A DNA stretch of 64,000 nt from DAHUXD01 sp963736455 (GTDB taxonomy: Bacteria; Acidobacteriota; Thermoanaerobaculia; UBA5066; Gp7-AA6): NCBI GenBank assembly GCA_963736455.1, contig CAVTON010000002.1, forward strand, positions 558,001-622,000, in the 5' to 3' direction. Shown here in pieces: positions 42,213 to 50,969 of this stretch (position 1 is its first letter; each line of letters begins with the position of its first letter). Below the pieces are notes generated by a model. The model saw only the letters and a program-made list of their open reading frames with translations, had not been told where the DNA came from and made no database searches. Position numbers and translations under genes: made by a program.

Positions 42213-42840
42213 TAACGACTCGCTAGCCTTAGTTAAACCGAACCATATGCGGGAAACTCCTCGCACAGCCGCGCGGTACTCGTCAGCGACTCGCTGGCAG
42301 TCAAAATCCGCCGGACATGGGGACAATCCGCAGGGAAGGCCCACTTGCGATGGGAACCCTCAGAGACTTGACGTTCGGGATCAGCCAATGAAGCTCGACG
42401 CACAATGGATCACAGGTTTCGTGGACGGCGAAGGGTGCTTTCACATTGGTATCAATCCGCACTCCGACATGAAGACCGGCTTCCAGGTACTGCCGGAATT
42501 CACCGTCGTGCAACACGAACGCGATGTACAGCTGCTCTTTGCACTCAAGGCATTCTTCGGATGCGGCGTGGTTCGATCGAACCATGGTGACCGAATGGCC
42601 TTCCGGGTGAGGGGTCAGGAGCACCTGCTCCAGCGCATCGTTCCATTCTTCGAAGAGCACCCGCTGAAGTCGAAGAAGAGAGTGGACTTTGAAAAGTTCC
42701 GCTCGATCCTTCGGATGATGGAAGTGGGCGACCATTTGACGGCGGTTGGCGTGGAAAGGATCCGCGAAATCGCGCAGCGAATGAATCGAGGTTCGATCAA
42801 GGTAAAGTCCAGCCTTCTCGGAAACGAGTAGGACGAACTG
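42213..42840 (+). mobile_element. Group I intron at 23S position 1931 with homing endonuclease gene
   Basis: 628 nt. The 5' exon ends CTAAGGT (last U = E. coli 1931). The internal guide GCCTTAG (42226-42232) pairs with it through a final U-G. The intron ends in G (42840) before AGCGAAATTCC. P4: TGCGG (42248-42252) with CCGCA (42328-42332). P7: GACTT (42365-42369) with AAGTC (42805-42809). R-type sequence CCTCAGAGACTTGACG at 42359-42374. The endonuclease gene lies between the two P7 strands, i.e. in the P8 region. Introns at this site with LAGLIDADG genes are known from Thermotoga and Simkania. Confidence 0.92.
42388..42831 (+). CDS. LAGLIDADG homing endonuclease of the 1931 intron
   Basis: 147 aa. 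One LAGLIDADG motif near the N-terminus, 'ITGFVDGEGCFHIG' (catalytic acidic residue in 'VDGEG'), followed by strands 'VLPEFTVVQHERDVQLLFAL', 'FFGCGVVRSN' and 'RMAFRVRGQEHLLQRIVPFF', then 'HPLKSKKRVDFEKF', a LAGLIDADG_1-type domain. One motif means it should act as a homodimer, like I-CreI. ATG 42388 chosen because a longer frame from 42247 would begin inside the intron's P4 core. The last codons overlap the 3' P7 strand (42805-42809), and the stop is 9 bases before the splice site. It would cut intron-free 23S genes around 1931 to spread the intron. Confidence 0.9.
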   Translation: MKLDAQWITGFVDGEGCFHIGINPHSDMKTGFQVLPEFTVVQHERDVQLLFALKAFFGCGVVRSNHGDRMAFRVRGQEHLLQRIVPFFEEHPLKSKKRVDFEKFRSILRMMEVGDHLTAVGVERIREIAQRMNRGSIKVKSSLLGNE

Positions 42841-42887
<47 letters not shown>

Positions 42888-43142
42888 CGATTTGGTCACT
42901 GTCTCCGCAACGCGCTCGGCGAATCTGTAGTACCGGTGAAGATGCCGGTTACCCGCACGTAGACGGAAAGACCCTGTGCACCTTTACTATACCCAGGCAT
43001 TGAATTTTGGCGGTGTCTGCGCAGGATAGGTGGGACACTTTGAACCTGGGGTTTCGGCCTCGGGGGAGTGGACGGTGAGATACCACCCTGATGGCGCCGG
43101 AGTTCTAACTGAGACCCGTAATCCGGGTCCAGGACCATGCCT

Positions 43143-43192
<50 letters not shown>

Positions 43193-43254
43193 CCAAAGGT
43201 TCTCTCAGGCTGATTGGAAACCAGCCGTAGAGTGCAAAGGCAGAAGAGAGCTTG

Positions 43255-43314
<60 letters not shown>

Positions 43315-43315
43315 C

Positions 43316-43370
<55 letters not shown>

Positions 43371-43396
43371 TTGCCCAAGAGTTCACATCGACGGCA

Positions 43397-43455
<59 letters not shown>

Positions 43456-43917
43456 CCGGCTGTTCGCCGGTTAAAGCGGTACGTGAGCTGGGTTTAGAAC
43501 GTCGTGAGACAGTTCGGTCCCTATCTCGTGTGGGCGCAGGAAATTTGTGAGGATCCGTCCTTAGTACGAGAGGACCGGGACGGGCGAACCTCTTGTGCAC
43601 CGGTTGTCGCGCCAGCGGCACGGCCGGGTAGCGAAGTTCGAAAGGATAACCGCTGAAAGCATATAAGCGGGAAGCCTTCCTCGAGATGAGATTTCCCGGG
43701 AGCAATCCCCTGAAGGCCCGTGGGAGACGACCACGTTGATAGGAGGGGTGTGGAAGCGCTGTGAGGCGTGAAGCTGACCCTTACTAATCGGCCGAGCGGC
43801 TTGACCATAAAATATTTAAGGCGCGAATCGAAAAACGTTTACTACCGACTCTCTTGAAACCGGATTGGCCTGCCCAGGTGGGCGCGCCGATCGACGGAAA
43901 ACTTTGGAAACAGAGTT

Positions 43918-44036
43918 TCCCGGTGACCTTAGCGAAGGGGCCACACCCGTTCCCATTCCGAACACGGCCGTTAAGCCCTTCAGCCCCGATGGTACTTCGC
44001 GGTAGACCGCGTGGGAGAGTAGGACGTTGCCGGGGA
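43918..44036 (+). rRNA. rrf: 5S ribosomal RNA
   Basis: The 5' TCCCGGTG pairs with the 3' TGCCGGGGA, and the conserved block CCATTCCGAACACGG is present. About 119 nt. Starts 111 bases after 23S. Confidence 0.93.
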
Positions 44037-44045
44037 ATTATTTTG

Positions 44046-44080
44046 AAGCTCAGGACTCGTTCCTGAGCTTTTCTTTTTTT
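44046..44080 (+). terminator. Rho-independent terminator of the rRNA operon
   Basis: Perfect 10-bp stem AAGCTCAGGA / TCCTGAGCTT with loop CTCGT, followed by TTTTCTTTTTTT. Ten bases after 5S. Confidence 0.93.
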
Positions 44081-44105
44081 GGGCTGGGATACAACTGCCC
44101 CGGCC

Positions 44106-45584
44106 ATGACGGATCGGACGGGCTCCCGGCTCTTCGCGCTGGTGTCGGCTGCGGCCCTGTGCGCCTTCGGAGCCCTCCTGTTCGTCCGCACGTCGCGAGC
44201 CGTCGGTGGATCGGACTCGGCCGGTTATGCGAACACGGGCAAGGACATCCTGGCCGGCCGGATCGTGAACCCGGTCGCCGGGTTGAAGGAGCTCGGCCTC
44301 GACGCGAAATGGGCGCCCGTCTTCACGCCGCTCGCCCACGAGCCCGGCCCGCGCCCCGGCACGATGGTGCCGTTCTATCCGCCCGGGTTTCCGCTGCACC
44401 TGGCATTGGCCGCCGCGATCGGCGGCTGGAGCGAAGCGCCGTACCTCGTCAGCCCCATCGCGGGGCTTCTCTGTCTGTGCGCGACGTTCCTGCTCGGCCG
44501 GGAGCTCGGCCTGTCGAGGCCGTTCGCCGTCGCCGGCTCCGCGATCCTCGGCGGTTGGGCCATCTTTCTCTTCCACGCCCTACTGCCGATGAGCGACGTG
44601 GCCGCGGCGCTCTGGACGACGGCGTCGGTGGTGGCGGCCCTGCGCGCCCGCCGCCGCACGGGATGGGCGGCTGCCGCGGGCGCGTGTCTCGGGATGGCCG
44701 TCCTGGTCCGCCCGAGCGACGCGCTCGCGATTCTCCCGCTCGCCCTGGCCCTTCCCTGGCGGCTCGACGCCTTCGCGTGGTTCGGCGCCGGGGGAGCGCC
44801 CTTTGCCGCGTTCTACGGCCTCTGGAACCGGACGGCGTTCGGAAGCCCCCTCCGAAATGGTTACTCGCACGTGTACGGCGAGCTCGCCGTTCTTTCGAAT
44901 TTCGTGCCGCGCTTCGTCCGTTACGGGTCGGAGCTCCTGTCCGAGCTCTCGTTTCTGGTGCCGTTCGGCGGCATCGCCGTCGCGGCCGATCGACGCGTGC
45001 CGGCGCGCGATCGACTCCTGCTCCTCGTCTGGTTCGGCGCGGTGTTTCTCTTTTATTGCTTCTGGGGCCCGTCCGACAGCTGGACGTACGGTCGCTATCT
45101 GCTTCCGGCCGCTCCGGCCCTGATCGTCGGGTTTCTCCTCGTCCTGCGCGACGCGGTCGCGCCACTCCGGAGGCCGGCCTTCCGGCGCGCCCTCGTCGCC
45201 GCGGCGCTCGTCCTCGTGTTCGCGGCCGAGATCCGCGCGGAGCGTCTGCGCCGTCCTCTCGGCGTGGCGACGGGACAGCGCGTGTTTCCCGAGGGTTGCC
45301 GCGCTCTCGCGGAACGAGCGGCGGGTCAGCCGGCGCTCGCGGTCTCGATGGACTTCTCGGCCGCGCTTCGCTTCTACGGAAACGTGATTCCCGTGCGCTG
45401 GGACTTCCTGAGTCCGGAGGACTTCCTGACCCTTCGCGTCCGCGCCGCCGAACGGGGATACCGGATCTTCGCGGTGCTGCAGCCGTACGAAGTGCCGCTC
45501 GCCATCGAGCATGTCCCGGGCCCCTGGGTCTTTCTCCGGAACGCCGGGAAGGCCGGAATCTGGGAGCTGCCGCCGGGACCGTGA
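44106..45584 (+). CDS. Polytopic membrane protein, glycosyltransferase 39-like
   Basis: 492 aa from ATG 44106. An earlier in-frame ATG at 44079 lies against the terminator and is less likely. An N-terminal helix ('LFALVSAAALCAFGALLFV') is followed by an external loop 'GGSDSAGYANTGKDILAGRI' and 'MVPFYPPGFPLHLALAAAIG', the GT-C pattern with an acidic residue. About nine further helices and a soluble tail ('MDFSAALRFYGNVIPVRWDF') follow. Probably an outer-face sugar transferase for surface glycan. First gene of a cluster of polysaccharide-type genes. Confidence 0.75.
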   Translation: MTDRTGSRLFALVSAAALCAFGALLFVRTSRAVGGSDSAGYANTGKDILAGRIVNPVAGLKELGLDAKWAPVFTPLAHEPGPRPGTMVPFYPPGFPLHLALAAAIGGWSEAPYLVSPIAGLLCLCATFLLGRELGLSRPFAVAGSAILGGWAIFLFHALLPMSDVAAALWTTASVVAALRARRRTGWAAAAGACLGMAVLVRPSDALAILPLALALPWRLDAFAWFGAGGAPFAAFYGLWNRTAFGSPLRNGYSHVYGELAVLSNFVPRFVRYGSELLSELSFLVPFGGIAVAADRRVPARDRLLLLVWFGAVFLFYCFWGPSDSWTYGRYLLPAAPALIVGFLLVLRDAVAPLRRPAFRRALVAAALVLVFAAEIRAERLRRPLGVATGQRVFPEGCRALAERAAGQPALAVSMDFSAALRFYGNVIPVRWDFLSPEDFLTLRVRAAERGYRIFAVLQPYEVPLAIEHVPGPWVFLRNAGKAGIWELPPGP

Positions 45585-45613
45585 CACCGTGGGGCTTGCT
45601 ACGATGCGGCCCC

Positions 45614-46600
45614 GTGGAACCGCACACTCAAACCGCCAGGTTCTGGAACGAGAACCGCGAGAAGGCGAACGACCCCGCCTTCTGGATGGCGCACCCCCTC
45701 TGCCGCCGGGCGATCAATCGGCGCGTGTCGGGATCACCGCACGAGTGGCCGCTCGACTGGTTCAAGCGGGTTCACGCCGCGGTCCCGTTCCGCCGCGGGA
45801 TCACGTGGGGCTGCGGCCTCGGCGCGTTCGAGAGGGCCGTGATCCGCTCCGGCATCGTCACGCGGATCGACGCGTTCGACATCTCCGAGGCTTCGCTCGC
45901 CGACGCGCGGCGCCTGGCCGACGACGAGCGCCTCGGCGGCATCACCTACGATCCCGGCAACTTCGACGACCCACGGATCCCGCGAAGCACCTATGACGTC
46001 GCCTTCTTTCATGCGTCGCTCCATCACGTCTCGGCCCTCGAGCGATTGTTCCGCCGCCTGGCTCTCGGGCTTGGGCGCGGCGGCGCGATCTACGTCGACG
46101 AGTACATCGGGCCGACGCGCTTTGAATGGTCGACGGATAAGCTCCGAATGGCGCAGGAGCTTCTCGATGCGGTTCCCGCACGGGGAAGGCTGGCCGACAC
46201 GATCCTCCTTCCCATAGAGCCCGACGATCCGTCGGAGGCGATCCGCTCCTCCGAGATCGCGGGCTTCCTCCGGGACTTCGTCGATCTGCGGGAGTGGCGC
46301 CCCTACGGCGGCCAACTCGTCGACCTCATCATGCCGAACGTCCGGTGCGAATGGGCGGAGACGCCGGAAGGGTGCGCATTCGTCTCGAAGTGGCTCGAGA
46401 TCGAAGACGAGCAGATTCGAGAAGATCCGGAAACGAGTCATCACGTCGTGGCCTACGGGATGCTGAAACCCGTGTACCGGCTGCTCCGGCCCCTCGGGGG
46501 CCAGGCCGCCGCGGCGATCCGCCGCCGGGTGCCTCAGCCGGGATGGGTCGGCAGGCGGGCTGGCGCCGGCTCGGGCGCCGGAGTCCCGCGCAGCCGGTAG
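45614..46600 (+). CDS. Class I SAM-dependent methyltransferase
   Basis: 328 aa from GTG 45614 ('VEPHTQTARFWNENREKAND'). The SAM site is degenerate: 'ITWGCGLGAFERAVI' in place of a standard GxGxG, then 'IDAFDISEASLADARRLA', 'STYDVAFFHASLHHVSALE' and 'GAIYVDEYIGPTRFEW'. The 'xEYxGPxRF' segment is shared with the methyltransferase at 47671, so the two are paralogues on either side of a radical SAM gene. Substrate unknown, perhaps a surface glycan. Its 3' end overlaps the converging radical SAM gene by 67 bases. Confidence 0.78.
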   Translation: MEPHTQTARFWNENREKANDPAFWMAHPLCRRAINRRVSGSPHEWPLDWFKRVHAAVPFRRGITWGCGLGAFERAVIRSGIVTRIDAFDISEASLADARRLADDERLGGITYDPGNFDDPRIPRSTYDVAFFHASLHHVSALERLFRRLALGLGRGGAIYVDEYIGPTRFEWSTDKLRMAQELLDAVPARGRLADTILLPIEPDDPSEAIRSSEIAGFLRDFVDLREWRPYGGQLVDLIMPNVRCEWAETPEGCAFVSKWLEIEDEQIREDPETSHHVVAYGMLKPVYRLLRPLGGQAAAAIRRRVPQPGWVGRRAGAGSGAGVPRSR

Positions 46601-47658
46601 AGCGCCGTGCGGCGCTCGCCGCAGGTGGCGCAGGTGCCGACCGGATGGCCCGACCGAAGGCCGTCGCGGATGTTCCGGAGCGGAGTGCCTGCCGCGATGC
46701 GGTCGAGGCCGTCCGCGGGATAGAAGCCGATCGGATCCTTGTCCCAGTAGATGCACGGGTGGACGGCGCCGTTCGGGCGGATGACGTAGTTGCGGGTCGG
46801 GTAGGCGCAGCCGTAGAGACCCTGGTACCAGCCATGGCGGAGATACTCGAAACGGTCCAGTCCGGCGCGGAGACGCCAGAGCCGCCGTTTCGCCCTTGCC
46901 GCGAGACCCCGGGGCAGGTCCTCTTCGCGCTCGAACTGCGGGTAGGAGGAGAGGCGAATTCCGCGGCGGACGGCCTCCCGAGCCGCCCAGGCGAGCTCGC
47001 GGTTGAGCTGTGCGGGGTCTTCGTCGGACAGGAGCTCGGGTTCGACGTCCACACCGGGCGTGGGCGACACGTACCGCACGTCGATCTCCGAAGCGCCATG
47101 GAGCGCGGCGAAGTCGGGCAGGGCGGCGAGATCGGCGCGGTTCGACTTCATCCACGTGAAGATGATCCGCAGGTGCGGCGTCTTCGACCTCTTCGCGCGG
47201 CGGACGGCGTTCAGTGTGTCGAGGCAGGCGAGCAGGCGCTCCCATTTTGCGGGTACGCGGATCTTCTCGTACGTCTCCTTCGTCATGCCGTCGATCGAGA
47301 CGGCCACGGTCGTGACGCGGTTTTCGACGATGGAGGCGGCGGTCGTCGGTGTCAGCGCCAGCAGGTTCGTCGGAAACCAGAGGTCCGGGATGCCGTATCG
47401 GCCGGCCACGGCGAGGATGTCGCGAAACCGGGGGTGGATCATGGGCTCCGCCGCGCAGGCGAGCGCGACGCGCCAGGCCCTCGGGAAGAGGTCGGCCGCG
47501 ATGCGCTCGAAGACCTCGAGCGGGAGGTTGCCGTCGCTCGAGAGCTCGCGATCGAACGGAGGGAAGGCGAGGCGATCGGTGGCCGCGAAGTAGCACATGA
47601 CGCACTTCAGGTTGCAGCGCGCCGTCAGGTCGAGGATGACATTCAGGGGCCGGGGCAC
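46534..47658 (-). CDS. Radical SAM / SPASM-type protein
   Basis: 374 aa. 4Fe-4S motif 'CNLKCVMC' at residues 15-22, core strands 'VALACAAEPMIHPRF' and 'TTVAVSIDGMTKETYEKIRV'. In the C-terminal half further Cys appear in 'LYGCAYPTRNYVIRPNGAVH', 'PCIYWDKD' and 'GTCATCGERR', consistent with a SPASM or twitch domain with extra clusters. Such proteins modify peptides, sugars or lipids. Here it lies among glycan genes without a visible peptide substrate gene, so a sugar or lipid substrate is possible (inference). It is followed upstream by a methyltransferase and a large membrane protein on the same strand. Confidence 0.85.
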   Translation of the reverse strand: MPRPLNVILDLTARCNLKCVMCYFAATDRLAFPPFDRELSSDGNLPLEVFERIAADLFPRAWRVALACAAEPMIHPRFRDILAVAGRYGIPDLWFPTNLLALTPTTAASIVENRVTTVAVSIDGMTKETYEKIRVPAKWERLLACLDTLNAVRRAKRSKTPHLRIIFTWMKSNRADLAALPDFAALHGASEIDVRYVSPTPGVDVEPELLSDEDPAQLNRELAWAAREAVRRGIRLSSYPQFEREEDLPRGLAARAKRRLWRLRAGLDRFEYLRHGWYQGLYGCAYPTRNYVIRPNGAVHPCIYWDKDPIGFYPADGLDRIAAGTPLRNIRDGLRSGHPVGTCATCGERRTALYRLRGTPAPEPAPARLPTHPG

Positions 47659-47670
47659 CTCGGAATTATG

Positions 47671-48528
47671 TCACCCGGCCGCGTCTTCCCGCCGGCGCCC
47701 GACGTAGATCGCGAAAGCGTCGGGCAGTCGGCCGTCGGCCGCGAGAGCCTCCTCGGCGGCGCAGAGAACCGAGAGAACCCGCTCGTCTCCCGCCGCGTCC
47801 GCTCCGAACAGGGCGGCGCGGCCCGACAGAAGCGGATGGAGGAGCCCGCCGCCGCCCGAGTGGAGCGCCTCCCGCCGGAGGACCCGATCGGCGGTGGCGA
47901 TCAGCTCCTCGCTGTGCGCGGCTTCGTGAGGGTGCGTGCGGGAAAGCTCGGCCGGATCCGGAAGTGCGAGACACCATGCGCGCCCGCCGTCGCGCGGGTC
48001 CCGGCGGAGTCTCTCGGGGAGCAGGCGCGCGTAGCGCCGCACGATCTCGAGCCGCGAGTCGGGGTACCGGAAACGATTGGGGCCGACGTATTCGACGAAG
48101 ACGAGGCGCCCGCTTCGGTCGAGGCCGTCGTGGAGCCTGCGCAGGAGGGCCTCGGGGTCGGCCGCGTGATGCAGGACCCCATGCACGATGATCGCATCCC
48201 AGGGTCCGGGCGGTAGCTCCCGGGAATCCGGATCGAACGAGCCGTGCGAGACGGTGGTCAGACCGAGAGAACGCCGGCGCGCGCGCTCGAGAGCGGCGGC
48301 GTCCGCATCCACCGCGAGGACCTCTCCCGCGCCCGACATCCGGGCGAGCGACCGCTCGATGAATCCCCCGCCGCAGCCCACCACGAGGGCTCGCGTCAGC
48401 CGGGCCGGCAGGTCGCGGCGGCGGACGTGCGTGAGCCAGTCGACCCCGGGATCGCCCGAGGCGAGGCGGTTGAGGTGGCGCTGGAGTGCGGCCGAGGGAA
48501 CCCAGAACGGCGCGCCGGGATCGGTCAC
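47671..48528 (-). CDS. Class I SAM-dependent methyltransferase
   Basis: 285 aa from GTG 48528, overlapping the stop of the upstream gene (GTGA). SAM motif 'ALVVGCGGGFIERSLARM', then 'AVDADAAALERARRR', 'WDAIIVHGVLHHAADPEALL' and 'LVFVEYVGPNRFRYPDSRLE'. Paralogue of the gene at 45614, but with an intact glycine motif. Probably part of the same surface-glycan pathway. Confidence 0.82.
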   Translation of the reverse strand: MTDPGAPFWVPSAALQRHLNRLASGDPGVDWLTHVRRRDLPARLTRALVVGCGGGFIERSLARMSGAGEVLAVDADAAALERARRRSLGLTTVSHGSFDPDSRELPPGPWDAIIVHGVLHHAADPEALLRRLHDGLDRSGRLVFVEYVGPNRFRYPDSRLEIVRRYARLLPERLRRDPRDGGRAWCLALPDPAELSRTHPHEAAHSEELIATADRVLRREALHSGGGGLLHPLLSGRAALFGADAAGDERVLSVLCAAEEALAADGRLPDAFAIYVGRRREDAAG

Positions 48529-50960
48529 CGTTTCCTCGCTCTCCGGGAGACGACGGCCGCGGCGGCGAGCAGCGCGAGCGTCGCGGCGGACACCGAAGCG
48601 CCGAGCAGGAGCCCCGGGGGACGGTAGAGCAGCCGGATCCGGTGGGATCCCGGCGCCACGCGCAGCGCGAGAAAGGGACCATTCGCGAGAAGGGTGGGAA
48701 TCTCTCCCCGGTCGTCCCGCGCCGACCATCCGCCATCCTGGATGAGGGAGAGGACCACGAACGCGGGAGCGCCGCTGCCCACGCGCGCCTCGAAGGAGGC
48801 GGAGTTGGTTCTCTCGGCGTAGTTCGAGATCTCGACGGCGCCGTTGGCGGCCTCCGGCTCGCCTTCGTCCAGCAGCCACGCCGTCGCGCGCCAGTCGTCC
48901 GTCGCCGTGAGCTGCGGAAACGCCGGGCCGAAGGCCTTCGCCGCGTCGAGAACCGGCCAGGGCCGCGACGGCGGCGGCGGCACGCGTCGGATCCGTTCGG
49001 GCGAGAACGCTCGCGGAAGAACGCGCGCGTTCTCGAAGACCGTTCCGTCGGTCCCGGAATACACCGGCCGCCACCGCACTCCGGGCGCTGACGCTCCGGG
49101 TGCGTCGAGAACGTAACGCACGTTCAGAAAGTCGAGAGCCGGCGCGTCCAGGTTGCCGAGCTTCTTGAAGTAGTCGGCGTAGAGATACCCGCACGTGCGA
49201 TCGAGAAACTCCATGTAGTCGCGGCGCTCCACCGCGTCATGCGTGCGGACGTCCTCGAGAAGCGCGAAGACGTTCGTGCCCGGAAAAAGGACCGGGCCCC
49301 GGCCGGCGACGCGGAAGGCCCCCGTCTGTCCGTGGAGGAAGTGAAGAAGCGGAGTCTCCGGGAAGAGCAGCGCCGGGGAGTACAGGCGATTGAGGCCGCT
49401 CCACTGGTAGAGCAGCTCGACGCCGCAGAGAAGGGTCAGGCTCGCCACGAAGACCTCCGGCCTCGCGCGGACCGTCCAGGCGAGGAGGGCCGCGGCAGCG
49501 AGAACGAGGAGGATCATCGCGAGCTGCAGCGTCTGAAAGCGGAGTCCGCCGCCGGTGCGGCGGAGTTTCCACAGGTACGCGTAGAGTCCGAGGCCCGACG
49601 CGCCGAGGACGGCCGCGGCGACGAGAATGGCGGCCGGTCCGCGGCGGCGTTCGCGCAGGTCCCGCGCGTACCGGTCGAGCTCGAAGGCCGCGATGACGGG
49701 CAGCGCGAGCGCCACCCAGGCGTTGAAGCGCAGCGGAAAGACGTATCGAAAGGCCGGAACGCGGGCGAAAATCTCGGCCAGCGGCCACAGGCAGACGGCC
49801 TGGCCGAAGCCGATGAGGGCGATTCCCCAGAGAACGGCCTCCCCTCGGGGCCGCGCGGAGCCTCGACGAAGGACGAGCAGCGCCGAAAGCCACGTGAGGA
49901 CCCCGGCGTATCCCATCGCCATCTCGCAAAACGTTCCAGTGCCGCCCGGCACCGTCGGCGACTGGATGCCGTTGCCGAGTGTGTGCGGGAAAAACGCCGT
50001 CAGGATGCCCGTCCATTGCGGAGCGTGCGGCCGCAGCGACAGGAGCGGTTGCCAGTAGGGCTGCGCCGCGGCCGCGAGACGGGCCGAGGCGCCGATGGCG
50101 AGGATCGAGGGGACGAGCAGGAAGGCCGTCAGACCGAGCGCGGCGGCGGCCGCCGCGGCAATCGAGCGCGCGAGCCGTGGAAAATCGGGCAGGTCTCCGG
50201 CCGCCCATCGGCCGACCAGGAAGAGCGCGGCGAACAGCGCCCCGATGGCGGCCGACTCGGGATGGCCGGCCAGAACGATGAGAGCGAAGACGGCCGCGAG
50301 GGCGGCGACGCCGCGCGCTCTCCCGCGTTCGTCCCGACATCGCTCGACGAGGAAGAGCATCCACGGCCAGAGGCAGAAGACGCCCGACTGCGGGTACAGG
50401 ATCCACGGCGGGACGAAGGTGAAGGACAGGGCAAACGCGACGGCCGCAAAGCCCGCCGCGTGCGCCGAGACGCGAAGCTCGCGCGTCCAGAGCCACATGC
50501 CCGCCGAAGCCAGGAAGAGCTTGACGGCGATCGCGAGTGTGATCCCCCGGGCGAGCGAAAAGAGGAGCGTCGCCAGGGTGATCGGAAAGAACACGGCCGA
50601 GACGCTGTTGGCGGCGAGCGGCGTGCCGCACCCGTTCCAGCGGTCGCGCCAGGGCAGAGAGCCCTCCTTCCAGGCGAGGCGCGCCGCCTTCGCCCACGGG
50701 AGAATCTGCGTCGCGATGTCGTTCAGATACGGGTTGAAGGGCGCCGCGTCGCCGGCGGAATACCAGGGCACGAGGAACTGCGCGTGGTCGAGCGGAAGCG
50801 GCGTCGCGTCCGTGACGAAGGCCCGCGGATATGGCAGCACCGAGAGAAGCAGGAAGCCGCCGAGGACCGCTCCCCGGATCGGCCGGCCGAGGAAGCGGGT
50901 CGCCGCCCCGACGCCCCAGGCCGTGCCGGCGAGGAGGAGGGCGACTCCGACCGCTCCCAT
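48525..50960 (-). CDS. YfhO-like large polytopic membrane protein
   Basis: 811 aa with roughly 12-14 hydrophobic segments and a C-terminal soluble region of about 230 residues. Early loop motifs 'PLDHAQFLVPWYSAGDAAPF' and 'WRDRWNGCGTPLAAN' fit the YfhO family, GT-C-like proteins linked to lipoteichoic acid glycosylation in Firmicutes; in this organism the substrate must differ. It ends with one more helix ('LLLGASVSAATLALLAAAAV'). Translationally coupled to the methyltransferase gene at 47671. Confidence 0.78.
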   Translation of the reverse strand: MGAVGVALLLAGTAWGVGAATRFLGRPIRGAVLGGFLLLSVLPYPRAFVTDATPLPLDHAQFLVPWYSAGDAAPFNPYLNDIATQILPWAKAARLAWKEGSLPWRDRWNGCGTPLAANSVSAVFFPITLATLLFSLARGITLAIAVKLFLASAGMWLWTRELRVSAHAAGFAAVAFALSFTFVPPWILYPQSGVFCLWPWMLFLVERCRDERGRARGVAALAAVFALIVLAGHPESAAIGALFAALFLVGRWAAGDLPDFPRLARSIAAAAAAALGLTAFLLVPSILAIGASARLAAAAQPYWQPLLSLRPHAPQWTGILTAFFPHTLGNGIQSPTVPGGTGTFCEMAMGYAGVLTWLSALLVLRRGSARPRGEAVLWGIALIGFGQAVCLWPLAEIFARVPAFRYVFPLRFNAWVALALPVIAAFELDRYARDLRERRRGPAAILVAAAVLGASGLGLYAYLWKLRRTGGGLRFQTLQLAMILLVLAAAALLAWTVRARPEVFVASLTLLCGVELLYQWSGLNRLYSPALLFPETPLLHFLHGQTGAFRVAGRGPVLFPGTNVFALLEDVRTHDAVERRDYMEFLDRTCGYLYADYFKKLGNLDAPALDFLNVRYVLDAPGASAPGVRWRPVYSGTDGTVFENARVLPRAFSPERIRRVPPPPSRPWPVLDAAKAFGPAFPQLTATDDWRATAWLLDEGEPEAANGAVEISNYAERTNSASFEARVGSGAPAFVVLSLIQDGGWSARDDRGEIPTLLANGPFLALRVAPGSHRIRLLYRPPGLLLGASVSAATLALLAAAAVVSRRARKR

Positions 50961-50969
50961 GCGAGGCGG

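Noticed and set aside
42247..42387. 47-residue N-terminal extension of the homing endonuclease
   Set aside because: These bases form the guide-proximal and P4-P6 core of the intron, and the extension has no similarity to LAGLIDADG proteins.
41943..42840. Intervening sequences of the RNase III-excised type or group II introns
   Set aside because: The guide-exon pairing with terminal U-G, final G, and P4/P7 cores are specific to group I; no domain V hairpin or reverse transcriptase is present.
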